A stretch of 64,000 bases of DNA, taken from positions 1 to 64,000 of the forward strand of contig NZ_KK088543.1 in the NCBI RefSeq assembly GCF_000600335.2. Reading direction: 5' to 3'. This document shows, piece after piece, positions 27,644 to 36,327 of the stretch. Made by a program: the position numbers and the translations under genes. This DNA is from Rubellimicrobium mesophilum DSM 19309. Its GTDB lineage: Bacteria; Pseudomonadota; Alphaproteobacteria; Rhodobacterales; Rhodobacteraceae. The first letter of the stretch is position 1, and each line of letters starts with the position of its first letter. The notes under the pieces were generated by a model. It was not told where the DNA came from. It saw nothing but the letters and a program-made list of their open reading frames with translations, and did no database searches.

Positions 27644-28182
27644 CACGCCTCCTCCGCCGCGCGCAGGGCGCGCAGCCTTTTCTTGGCCTCGGACACGCGC
27701 CAACTGACGGTGCCTTCCGAGACCCCCAGGATCGCCCCCGCCTCCGCGTGGCTCACCTCGTCCAGCACCAGCGCCAGCGTGTCCCGCAGGTCCTCCGGCA
27801 GCCGCGCCAGTGCCGCCATCAGCCAGTCCGCCCGCTCGCGCCCCTCCGCGATGGCGTCCTGCCGGGCCGTCTCCCAGTCGCCCCAGCCCTCCGAGGCCCT
27901 GACGTAGGTCGCGCGCCGTCTCCGCCGGTCGTGCGAGGCGTTCACCGCGACCCGCCAGAGCCATGTGGTGACCTTGGCCTCCCCGCGAAAGGCCCGAAGC
28001 TTCGCGGGCAGCGCCGCGCAGATGTCCTGGCAGAGGTCCTCCGCTTCGGCCCGCCCGCCCGTCAGCCGGAAGCACAGCCGGAACAGTCGGTCGTAGTGGC
28101 GGCCCAGCAGCGACGCGAAGGCCGCGCCATCCCCCAGGGCGGCCGCCTTCGCCAGGTCCTCGTCGCTCGCCGTCATCCGCAT
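27643..28182 (-). CDS. ECF-type RNA polymerase sigma factor
   Basis: A 179-residue sigma-70 family factor with region 2 (FASLLGRHYDRLFRLCFRLTGGRAEAEDLCQDIC, then TTWLWRVAVNASHDRRRR) and region 4 (LPEDLRDTLALVLDEVSHAEAGAILGVSEGTVSWRVSEAKKRLR). ATG at 28182 follows AAGGGG; a GTG six codons upstream is less likely. It is translationally coupled to the VWA membrane protein downstream, which suggests the pair works as an envelope-sensing regulatory unit. Confidence 0.94.
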   Translation of the reverse strand: MRMTASDEDLAKAAALGDGAAFASLLGRHYDRLFRLCFRLTGGRAEAEDLCQDICAALPAKLRAFRGEAKVTTWLWRVAVNASHDRRRRRATYVRASEGWGDWETARQDAIAEGRERADWLMAALARLPEDLRDTLALVLDEVSHAEAGAILGVSEGTVSWRVSEAKKRLRALRAAEEA

Positions 28183-28219
28183 CGTGCCCCTTGGACGCAC
28201 GGGGGACGCCGGTCCTTGG

Positions 28220-29500
28220 TCACGACTCCGCGCGCGTCACCAGGAGCTTGTCGATTCTCCGCCCGTCGAGGTCCAGCACCTCGAAGCGCCAGCCCCCGGC
28301 CTCCACCTTGTCGCCGAGCTGCGGCAGCCGGTGGAGCTGGTTCAACACGAGGCCCGCAACCGTCTCGTAATCCCCGGCCAGCTCGCGCGGGATGCCCATG
28401 CGTTCGGTGAACTCGTCCGCCGCCATCCAGCCCGACACGAGGATGCTGCCGTCCTCGCGCTCGTGCATGGCGGGCTCCTCCTCGGCTTCCTCGCGGAAGG
28501 CGCCGGTGATCGCCTCGAGGATGTCGCCCGTGGTCACGATCCCCTGGAACCCGCCGTACTCGTCGTAGACCAGCCCCATGTGGTTCTGCGCCTCGCGCAG
28601 GATCTCGATCACGTCGAGCGCGTCGGCGGATTCGTAGATCACCGGCACCTCGCGCATCAGCCGCCGCAGGTCCAGCGGCTCCCCCCGCGAGATCGCCGCG
28701 AAGGCGTCCACGACGTAGAGGACGCCCAGCACCTCGTCCGTCTCCGGGTCCTGCACCGGCAGGCGCGGCCGCCCGCTCTCGCGGATCGCCTCCAGCGTCG
28801 CCTCGGGCGAGGCGTCCACCGCCAGCATCTCCACGTCCCGGCGCGGCGTCATCAGCCCGCGCGCTGACCGGTCAGCCAGCCGCATGACCCCCGACATCAT
28901 CTCGCGCTCAGCCCCCTCGATGACGCCCTCGTGGTGCGCCTCCGACAGGATCACGCGCACCTCCTCCTCGGTGACGCCCGCCCGCTCCTCGCCGCCTTGG
29001 CCCAGCATGTGCAGCACCGCCCGCCCCGAAGCGTCCAGCACCCAGACGATGGGCGAGGCCACGCGGCTCACCACCGCCATGGTCGGCGCCACGCGCCGCG
29101 CCACCCGCTCCGGATCCTTGAGCGCGATCTGCTTGGGCACCAGCTCCCCCGCGATCAGCGACAGGTAGGCCAGCAGCACCACCACCGCGCCCACGCCCAG
29201 CGTGCTGGCCCAGTCCGGGTCCACCCCCCGCGCCGCGAGCCAGCCCGAGAACCGCAGGCCCAGCGTCGCGCCCGAGAAGGCGCCCGACAGCACGCCGACC
29301 ACGGTGATGCCGATCTGCACGGTCGAGAGGAACCGCCCCGGATCGGCGGCGAGGTCCAGCGCCGCCTGCGCGCCCTTGTCGCCGCCCTCGGCCAGCGGCT
29401 TCAGCCGCGCCGGCCGGGCCGAGACCACGGCCAGCTCGGACAGGGCAAGCGCCCCGTTGAACAGGATCAGGACGGCGACGATGAGGAGTTCCGTCAGCAC
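28220..29500 (-). CDS. Hemolysin-family/CNNM-CorC type membrane protein
   Basis: A 426-residue protein with an N-terminal CNNM transmembrane domain (ELLIVAVLILFNGALALSELAVVSARPARL, then LSLIAGELVPKQIAL), two CBS domains (GLMTPRRDVEMLAVDA and MREVPVIYESADALDVIEIL with HMGLVYDEYGGFQGIVT) and a C-terminal CorC/HlyC domain (RELAGDYETVAGLVLNQL). These proteins are linked to magnesium or cobalt efflux. The GTG at 29500 was chosen because it starts right before the first helix; an in-frame GTG at 29572 would add a 24-residue tail. Confidence 0.92.
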   Translation of the reverse strand: MLTELLIVAVLILFNGALALSELAVVSARPARLKPLAEGGDKGAQAALDLAADPGRFLSTVQIGITVVGVLSGAFSGATLGLRFSGWLAARGVDPDWASTLGVGAVVVLLAYLSLIAGELVPKQIALKDPERVARRVAPTMAVVSRVASPIVWVLDASGRAVLHMLGQGGEERAGVTEEEVRVILSEAHHEGVIEGAEREMMSGVMRLADRSARGLMTPRRDVEMLAVDASPEATLEAIRESGRPRLPVQDPETDEVLGVLYVVDAFAAISRGEPLDLRRLMREVPVIYESADALDVIEILREAQNHMGLVYDEYGGFQGIVTTGDILEAITGAFREEAEEEPAMHEREDGSILVSGWMAADEFTERMGIPRELAGDYETVAGLVLNQLHRLPQLGDKVEAGGWRFEVLDLDGRRIDKLLVTRAES

Positions 29501-29615
29501 GGCGCGGGGTCCGGCGGGAAGGCGGGGCGGGGCAGGGGAGTCCTCACGATGCGACGCCCGGCCAAAGGGCACCGGACGCCCTGTAACTATGGGGCGCGCG
29601 GCGGCGCGGCAAGCG

Positions 29616-30785
29616 TCACGGCCCCTGCAGCCGCCACGACGCCCAGATCGCGAGCGCCCCGAGCCCCGCGACGGCGGCCGAGCCCCAGTGCGCCCCCACG
29701 CCCCAATGGGCCATCAGCAGCCCGAAGCCCGACATCGTGGCGACCGACAGGGCCTGCTGCAGGACCACGAAGAACCCCTGCGCCTCGGCCGCGATCTCCT
29801 CGCTCGTCCAGTTGGCGATGAACTGCACGGCGGCCAGGAATCCCATCGCGAAGGTCAGCCCGTGCGAGGCCTGGAGGAGGATCGCCATCGGCAGCCCCGG
29901 CGCCTGCGCCATCATCGCCCAGCGCAGCGCGGTCAGCCCCGCCGAGGCCAGCATCAGCGTCCGCGCCCGGAACCGCCCGAAGATCCGGCCGAAGGCGAAG
30001 AACACCAGCATCTCCGAGGCCGCGCCCAGCGCGATCAGCAGGCTGATCGTCCCCAGCCCGAAGCCCTGCGCCTGCCAGAGCAGCCCCTGGAAGGCGTTGA
30101 GCACGAGATGCGTGGCCATCACCGCCGCTCCGCCCAGGAGCGGCAGCAGGAACCAGGGCCGCATCACCTCGCGCAGGTGGCGCGCGCCCCTGGCCTCGGT
30201 CTCGCCCTCCGGCGCGCGGAATCGCGGCAGGCCCAGGGCCGCCACCGCCCGCACCGCCGCGAGCCCCACCATGAGCGGCGCGAAGCCCGCCGGTCCCAGC
30301 CGCTCCATGACCCAGCCCGCGACGAGCAGCACGGCCAGGTAGCCCGCCGTCCCCCAGGCGCGCAGGGCGCCGAAGGCCGTCCCCCGCCGCGCCGTCATCC
30401 GCATGGCGGCGGCGTCCAGCACCGGGACCGTGGCCATGTGCGGCAACCCCGCCAGCGTCCAGACCAGGAGGATGCCCCAGAATCCATCCGCCGCGAAGAA
30501 CCCCAGCGGGAACAGCGCCGCCAGCAACGCCCCTCCGACGATCACCCCCCGCCAGTCCGAGGCCCGGTCCGCGAGCCGCCCCACGAGCCAGTTCAGCACC
30601 AGCATCACCGCGAGGGGCACCGCGTTCACCGCCCCGATCTCGTCCGGCGAGAGCCCCTTCCCGGCCATCCAGAGGCCGGCATAGACGTTGGAGAGCGCCG
30701 CGCCCATGAACAGCGTCGAGTAGTAGACCGCCGTCCGCGCTTCCGGGGAGAGGGCGCGCGGCAGGGGGGCTGCGGAGGCGGTCAT
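29616..30785 (-). CDS. MFS transporter (MFS_1-like, HcaT/LacY-type)
   Basis: A 389-residue major facilitator with twelve predicted helices. YYSTLFMGAALSNVYAGLWM and the loop NWLVGRLADRASDWR in the first half, with GAASEMLVFFAFGRIFGRFRAR in the second, match the MFS_1-like group that includes the phenylpropionate permease HcaT. The substrate is unknown. The ribosome binding site is weak. It stands between the CNNM gene and the nuclease-like gene, all on the minus strand. Confidence 0.9.
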   Translation of the reverse strand: MTASAAPLPRALSPEARTAVYYSTLFMGAALSNVYAGLWMAGKGLSPDEIGAVNAVPLAVMLVLNWLVGRLADRASDWRGVIVGGALLAALFPLGFFAADGFWGILLVWTLAGLPHMATVPVLDAAAMRMTARRGTAFGALRAWGTAGYLAVLLVAGWVMERLGPAGFAPLMVGLAAVRAVAALGLPRFRAPEGETEARGARHLREVMRPWFLLPLLGGAAVMATHLVLNAFQGLLWQAQGFGLGTISLLIALGAASEMLVFFAFGRIFGRFRARTLMLASAGLTALRWAMMAQAPGLPMAILLQASHGLTFAMGFLAAVQFIANWTSEEIAAEAQGFFVVLQQALSVATMSGFGLLMAHWGVGAHWGSAAVAGLGALAIWASWRLQGP

Positions 30786-30907
30786 GGGAGGGCTCGGGGA
30801 AGCAGGGGAGAGACGGGGCGGAGATACGCTGGTCGGGCGGGGAGGCCCAGTCTGTAAGTTCGGCCACGCAGGAGTTCATTCAGGTTCGCCGAATTCTAAC
30901 TCAAGAC

Positions 30908-32005
30908 TTATCGAGATTTGATGCGGCCCACGAGTTCGCGAAGGATGCTCTCAAAAGCCAACCATCGCTCGCCGGTCAGCCTGTCGATACGAAGATATGG
31001 TTCCCGGTCAGTGCGAGAAAGCTCGCCGACTTGGGCCTTGATCTTCTCCAGCCATTCTCGTCGGGAATCCGATGTTCCAAACGCCGGCAGGGAGCTTAAA
31101 GAGGCCGGAACGAGCCGAACGCGCCCTCGCCAAGTGAGACGCAGTGGTTTCACCATCTCACGACCCGGCACGACGAAGCCTACCGTAATGCTGTCCTTCC
31201 TCGTGCCAAACTCGGCGCCGAGCTCCTTGAGCAAGGCCACCAAGCGCTCTGCCGGACCTGTCACAGCCTCTCCTCGCTCGCTTCGCATCAGGTCCAGCCA
31301 TTCTCCCAGAGATGTCGCGCGAGGTCCTTGCGGGTCCTCACCTCTCATCGCCCGTGCCCGCTCCGTCAGGCCCACGATGCGCGGCACGAGCGTCCGCCTC
31401 CCGGCGGCGCTGCGGTAGTAGCGTAGCTCCACGCCCCGCACTTCGGCCCGCATCTGGTCGCTGAGGAACTCGATGATCCTGGCCAGCTCGGGCGGGATCA
31501 GGTCGGCGGCGATCACGAGGCGGACCCGCCCGGCCGCAAGGTTCGTCTCGACCTGGCTCCAGAAGTCGGAAGCCTCGCTTTCGCCCAGGAACTCCGCCAG
31601 CCGTTCGTCCGGGTCCTCGTCCCGCTCGGCGCAGGTTGCTCGGAACGCACCCTCGAGTGTGCCCGTCGGCCAGTAGGCCGTCCCGTTGGCAGCATAGTCG
31701 AGGAGTTGCCCGACGACCTCCCGCCGGAGTCGTGTGTCGGTCGCGCGCTTGACCTCGAGAAGCACCGGCACCGCCCCCCGTGTCACGAAGAGATGGTCGA
31801 GCGACCAGCGCCCTGCTCCACCCTCGCTGTCCGTGACGGGCTGCTCGCGGGCGAGGAACAGGAGTTCTCCCTGCTCCTCCCCGACAATGTCGGGATGTTC
31901 CGCGATGAGGTCCTGAAGCTCGTCCTCAGAGGGTGGCGCGGCCGGCGTCATCGGCACCAGCCGCCCGGATTCATCCTCCGCAAAGATCGGCCTCTCGCCC
32001 ACCAT
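30908..32005 (-). CDS. PD-(D/E)XK nuclease-like protein of unknown role
   Basis: A 365-residue protein. The segment SLDHLFVTRGAVPVLLEVKRA has the arrangement of a PD-(D/E)XK nuclease active site: D70, then E84 and K86 on the next strand, with a following helix RREVVGQLLDYAAN. The second half, with KPLRLTWRGRVRLVPASL and a charged C-terminal helix, is not recognised. ATG at 32005 has GAGGGAGACGAGG upstream; the ATG at 32053 is too close to its GGAGG. Codon use is visibly less GC-biased than in neighbouring genes, suggesting transfer. A DNA repair or defence role is plausible but unproven. Confidence 0.75.
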   Translation of the reverse strand: MVGERPIFAEDESGRLVPMTPAAPPSEDELQDLIAEHPDIVGEEQGELLFLAREQPVTDSEGGAGRWSLDHLFVTRGAVPVLLEVKRATDTRLRREVVGQLLDYAANGTAYWPTGTLEGAFRATCAERDEDPDERLAEFLGESEASDFWSQVETNLAAGRVRLVIAADLIPPELARIIEFLSDQMRAEVRGVELRYYRSAAGRRTLVPRIVGLTERARAMRGEDPQGPRATSLGEWLDLMRSERGEAVTGPAERLVALLKELGAEFGTRKDSITVGFVVPGREMVKPLRLTWRGRVRLVPASLSSLPAFGTSDSRREWLEKIKAQVGELSRTDREPYLRIDRLTGERWLAFESILRELVGRIKSR

Positions 32006-32190
32006 GGCCTCGTCTCCCTCGTTACATGCACCGCAGAGCGGGTTTAAGCCCATCCTCCGCTTCGTACCCCGCCGTTAACCTTCCGTTACCACCACCGCGC
32101 GTTGGTCCCACGATTCGTTAACCTTTCCCTGGCACTCTCCGAATCAACCAGACCCGGAGAGCCCCCATGCCGTTCGACCGTCCCGACCCG

Positions 32191-33669
32191 TCACACCTGC
32201 GTGCAGATGTACTTCATCTCCAGGTAATCCTCGATCCCATGCCGGGACCCCTCGCGGCCCAGCCCCGACTGCTTCACGCCCCCGAAGGGCGCGACCTCCG
32301 TGCTGATGAGGCCGGTGTTCACGCCCACCATCCCGTATTCCAGCGCCTCCTGAACCCGGATCACCCGGCTCAGGTCGCGCGCGTAGAAGTAGCAGGCTAG
32401 CCCGAAGATCGTGTCGTTCGCCTGCGCGATCACGTCCGCCTCGTCCTCGAAGCGGAAGAGCGGCGCGAAGGGCCCGAAGGTCTCCTCCCTGGCGACCAGC
32501 ATCTCCCCGGTGGCCCCCGTCACGATGGTCGGCTCGAAGAAGTTGCCCCCCAGCGGATGCCCGTGACCCCCGGTCAGGACCTTGGCCCCCTTGGCGAGCG
32601 CGTCCTCCAGATGCTCCTTCACCTTGTCGGCGGCCTTGGGCTCGATGAGCGGGCCGAGGTCCGTGCCCTGCTCCAGCCCGTCGCCCACCCGCATCCGCCC
32701 CACCGCCTCGGCGAGCTTGCCCGCGAAGGCGTCGTAGACCCCGGCCTGCACGTAGATGCGGTTCGCGCAGACGCAGGTCTGGCCGTTGTTGCGGAACTTC
32801 GACACGATCGCGCCCTGCACCGCGGCGTCGAGGTCGGCGTCGTCGAAGACGATGAAGGGCGCGTTCCCGCCGAGCTCCATCGAGCACTTCATCACCTGGT
32901 CCGCCGCCTGCCGCAGCAGGACGCGCCCCACCTCCGTGCTTCCGGTGAAGGTGAGCTTGCGCACCTTGGGGTTCTCGCAGAACTCCTTGCCGGCCTCCGA
33001 GGCGGCGGTCGAGGTGACCACGCTGAACACCCCCTTCGGCACCCCCGCCTCCTCGGCGAGCTTCGCCATGGCGAGCGCGGAGAGCGGCGTCTGGGACGCG
33101 GGCCGCGAGACGAAGGCGCAGCCGGCCGCCAGCGCCGGGGCCACCTTCCGGGCGATCATGGCGTTGGGGAAGTTCCAGGGCGTGATCCCGGCGGCGACGC
33201 CGATGGGCTGCTTGATGACGGTGATGCGCTTGTCGGGCAGGTGGCCCGGGATCGTCTCGCCGTAGATGCGCTTGGCCTCCTCGGCGAACCACTCGACATA
33301 GGCCGCGCCATAGGCCACCTCGCCCCGCGACTCGGAGAGGGGCTTGCCCTGCTCGGCGGTCATGAGGATGGCGAGGTCCTCCTGATGCTCCATCATCAGC
33401 TCGTACCAGCGATGGAGGATCTTGGCCCGCTCCTTGCCGGTCCTGGCGGCCCAGGGCTTCTGCGCCGCGTGCGCGGCGTCGATGGCGCGGGCGATCTCCG
33501 CGCGGCTCAGGTCGGCGACGCGGGCGATGACGTCGCCTCGGGCGGGATTCACGACGTCGAAGGTCCTGCCGGCGTCGGACTGCACCCATTCGCCGGCGAC
33601 ATAGGCGCGCTCGACCAGCAGGTCGGGCCGCTTGAGGAGCGAGCTGAGATCGGTGACATGGTCGAGCAT
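32191..33669 (-). CDS. gabD: NAD(P)-dependent succinate-semialdehyde dehydrogenase
   Basis: A 492-residue aldehyde dehydrogenase of the GabD group. It has ITPWNFPNAMIARKVAPALAAGC, TFTGSTEVGR, the catalytic glutamate in SMELGGNAPFIVFDDADLD and the catalytic cysteine in NNGQTCVCANR. It oxidises succinate semialdehyde to succinate in GABA degradation. The usual cofactor-binding lysine in the LKPA motif is arginine here (VSRPASQTP), as in several alphaproteobacterial relatives. It is divergent from the hydrolase gene, with 78 bases between the starts. Confidence 0.94.
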   Translation of the reverse strand: MLDHVTDLSSLLKRPDLLVERAYVAGEWVQSDAGRTFDVVNPARGDVIARVADLSRAEIARAIDAAHAAQKPWAARTGKERAKILHRWYELMMEHQEDLAILMTAEQGKPLSESRGEVAYGAAYVEWFAEEAKRIYGETIPGHLPDKRITVIKQPIGVAAGITPWNFPNAMIARKVAPALAAGCAFVSRPASQTPLSALAMAKLAEEAGVPKGVFSVVTSTAASEAGKEFCENPKVRKLTFTGSTEVGRVLLRQAADQVMKCSMELGGNAPFIVFDDADLDAAVQGAIVSKFRNNGQTCVCANRIYVQAGVYDAFAGKLAEAVGRMRVGDGLEQGTDLGPLIEPKAADKVKEHLEDALAKGAKVLTGGHGHPLGGNFFEPTIVTGATGEMLVAREETFGPFAPLFRFEDEADVIAQANDTIFGLACYFYARDLSRVIRVQEALEYGMVGVNTGLISTEVAPFGGVKQSGLGREGSRHGIEDYLEMKYICTQV

Positions 33670-33747
33670 GATGGCCTCCGCTGGGTTCCCACCGTCTCAC
33701 CACGCCCGGCGCCCGCCGTCCAGACCGTTAGCGCCCAAGGGGACCCC

Positions 33748-34524
33748 ATGGCCGACCTCTCCGACGCCTATGCCAACACGATCCACATCCCCGGCGGCGC
33801 CGAGTTCCCTGCGCGCTGGGCCGAGGCCGCAGCCGCCTTCCGCGCCGCCCACCCGCCCGAGGATATCCCCTATGGCGAGCACCCGCGCGAGAGGCTCCAC
33901 CTGTTCCGCCCCGAGGGAGCGCCGCGCGGCCTCCTCGTGTTCGTGCATGGCGGCTACTGGATGGCCTTCTCGGCGTCCGACTTCTCCCACCTCGCCGCCG
34001 GAGCGGTCGCGAGAGGCTGGGCCGTGGCGCTCCCCTCCTATCCGCTCTGTCCCGAGGTCGGCGTCGGCGCCATCGCCCGCGCCTGCGCCCGCGCCGTGGA
34101 GCGCGCCGCGCAAGAGGTCGCGGGACCGGTCCACCTCACCGGCCATTCCGCCGGCGGCCACGTCGTCGCCCGCCTCGCCTGCGCCGACGTGCCGCTCGCC
34201 GTCCGCGACCGCCTCGCCCGGGCCGTGCCGATCTCGCCGCTCTCGAACCTCCTGCCGCTGAGGCACACGGACCTGAACGAGACGCTGCGCCTCTCCGAGG
34301 CCGAAGCGGTGGCCGAGAGCCCGATGCTGCGCCCGACGCCGCAGGTCCCCGTCACCGTCTGGGTCGGCGAATCCGAGCGCCCCGCCTTCCGCGACCAGGC
34401 GCTCTGGCTGTCCCGGGCCTGGGATGCGCCCCTCGTGGTGGACCCCGGCCGGCACCACTTCGACGTGATCGCAGGGCTCGAGGAGCCCGGAAGCCTCCTG
34501 ACCCGGACGGTCCTCGATGCATGA
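33748..34524 (+). CDS. Alpha/beta hydrolase, arylformamidase (kynurenine formamidase)-like
   Basis: A 258-residue alpha/beta hydrolase. The oxyanion-hole motif HGGYW is preceded by GLLVFV, the nucleophile serine sits in LTGHSAGGHV, and a likely catalytic histidine is in GRHHFDVI near the C-terminus. HGGYWM together with the SPLSNLLPL region resembles arylformamidases, which convert N-formylkynurenine to kynurenine. No other tryptophan degradation gene is next to it, so the substrate is uncertain. AAGGGGA precedes the ATG. Confidence 0.85.
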   Translation: MADLSDAYANTIHIPGGAEFPARWAEAAAAFRAAHPPEDIPYGEHPRERLHLFRPEGAPRGLLVFVHGGYWMAFSASDFSHLAAGAVARGWAVALPSYPLCPEVGVGAIARACARAVERAAQEVAGPVHLTGHSAGGHVVARLACADVPLAVRDRLARAVPISPLSNLLPLRHTDLNETLRLSEAEAVAESPMLRPTPQVPVTVWVGESERPAFRDQALWLSRAWDAPLVVDPGRHHFDVIAGLEEPGSLLTRTVLDA

Positions 34525-34686
34525 GCCCGCTTGTGCGAGGGGCCTCCCCCGCGTTATCCTAGGGATGGAGCGAGGCGATGGCGTCGCCACGCCGGACCAC
34601 CGGCGCGCTCCTGTCCGTCCTGTACGCCGGGACCTTTCGGGGTCCGCGCTACACATGGGTCGGGCCCCATCAGAGGGTCTGAACCG

Positions 34687-35906
34687 ATGAACGCACCGAT
34701 GAACACGCCCCGCCCCGCGAGCTATCGCTTCCACCAGGGCGAGCGCGTCCTGCCCTTCGCAGCCGAGGAATACGAGGCCCGCCTCAAGGGCCTGCGCGCC
34801 ATCATGGCCGAGGCCGGCGTGGACGTGGCCGTCCTCACCTCGATGCACGGGATTGCCTACTATTCGGGCTTCCTCTACTGCTCCTTCGGCCGGCCCTACG
34901 GCCTGGTCGTCACCAGGGACCAGAGCGTCACCATCAGCGCCGGCATCGACGCGGGCCAGCCCTGGCGGCGCGGCCATGGCGACAACATCACCTACACCGA
35001 CTGGGCGCGCGACAACTACTGGCGGGCCGTCGAGCAGGTCTCGGGCACCGGCAAGGTCATCGGCGTCGAGGAGGACCACCTGACGCTTCTCCAGAGCCAG
35101 AAGCTCGACGCCTTCCTCAAGCCCTCGCGCCGGGTGGACATCGCCCAGGGCTCCATGCGCCAGCGCATGAAGAAGTCCGCCGCCGAGATCGAGCTGATCG
35201 CGCCGGGGCCAACGTGGCCGACGTCGGCGGCTACGCCATCCGCGAGGCGGTCAAGGCCGGCGCGCGCGAGATCGACGTCGCCATGGCCGGGCGGGACGCG
35301 ATGGAGCTCGAGATCGCCAAGCGCTTCCCGGACGCCGAGTATCGCGACACCTGGGTCTGGTTCCAGTCCGGCATCAACACCGACGGCGCCCACAACCCGG
35401 TGACCGCGCGCCAGCTCCAGGTCGGCGACATCCTGAGCCTCAACACCTTCCCGATGATCTCGGGCTACTACACCGCGCTGGAGCGCACGATGTTCGTGCG
35501 CGAGGTCGACGAGGCGAGCCTCAAGGTCTGGGAGGCCAACGTCGCCACCCATGAATACGGCATGAGCCTCCTCAAGCCGGGCGTCTCCTGCGCCGAGGTC
35601 ACGCAGAAGATCAACGCCTTCCTCGAGGAGCGGAATCTCCTGCAGTACCGGACCTTCGGCTACGGCCACTCCTTCGGAGTGCTGTCGCACTACTACGGCC
35701 GCGAGGCCGGGCTGGAGCTGCGCGAGGACATCGACACGGTGCTCGAGCCCGGGCACGTCGTCTCCATGGAGCCGATGCTCACGATCCCCGAGGGCCAGCC
35801 CGGCGCCGGCGGCTACCGCGAGCACGACATCCTGGTGATCGGCGAGGACGGGGCCGAGGACATCACGGGCTATCCCTACGGGCCCTCGTTCAACGTCGTG
35901 GGCTGA
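34687..35906 (+). CDS. Creatinase (creatine amidinohydrolase), one apparent frameshift
   Basis: The product belongs to the M24 'pita-bread' fold and matches creatinase closely: SGFLYCSFGRPYGLVVT, the GQPWRRGHGDNI-like segment, DTWVWFQSGINTDGAHNPVT with the catalytic histidine, and FGYGHSFGVLSHYYGREAGLELREDIDTVLEPG. Creatinase hydrolyses creatine to sarcosine and urea. The frame breaks at about 35200: adding one C so that ATC is followed by CGC gives IELIRAGANVADVGGYA and a total of 406 residues, the normal length. The break removes more than half of the protein if real. There is no sarcosine oxidase gene next to it. Confidence 0.9.
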
Positions 35907-36108
35907 TCCTCGGCGCCTTCCTGGCCGCGGCGAGAGTCGCGGCCAGCCCCAGGACCAGGAGCGTGCCGACCGGCTGGACCGAGAGCGCGGCCGGAAGGAG
36001 GCCCAGGCCATAGCCCGGCCGCGTCGCTACCCGGACCCAGTCGGCGGGCCGGGCGCGACCTGCAGGGGCGGAGTGCCGGTTCGAACGGGTCAAGGAACGA
36101 TCTCTCAA
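35890..36108 (-). CDS. Doubtful small membrane protein
   Basis: A 72-codon frame whose second half, LGLLPAALSVQPVGTLLVLGLAATLAAARKAP, is hydrophobic and could form one or two transmembrane helices. The N-terminal half is Arg-rich and unconvincing, and no clear ribosome binding site is seen. Its stop overlaps the creatinase end by 17 bases. It may be a remnant or a chance frame. Confidence 0.2.
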   Translation of the reverse strand: MRDRSLTRSNRHSAPAGRARPADWVRVATRPGYGLGLLPAALSVQPVGTLLVLGLAATLAAARKAPRISPRR

Positions 36109-36327
36109 AAGTGCGCCGGTCAGGGGGTTCCGGCTCTGGAACTCGCGGCGCGTCCTTTAGTGCCGATGGCCCGGCGCCGACAGTCCGGAAACCCTGCCGT
36201 CGGCGGCGTCCCGCCGGAATCGGGAGGCACCCGACTTGTCCACAAGCGACGGGACGTGACGGATTGCGCCTCCGGTCCGGCCTGTTATCGTGCCCCCCGA
36301 CCCCTTCTGCCCAAGGTGAACCTGCCG
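35907..36327. other. Gene-free stretch of about 420 bases
   Basis: Apart from the doubtful small frame at 35890-36108, I see no gene between creatinase and the L,D-transpeptidase. No tRNA-like fold, strong terminator or clear promoter stands out. Confidence 0.5.

Noticed and set aside
32167-32400. Small plus-strand gene starting with MPFDRPDPSH
   Set aside because: Beyond the first few codons it merely covers the reverse of the gabD 3' end.
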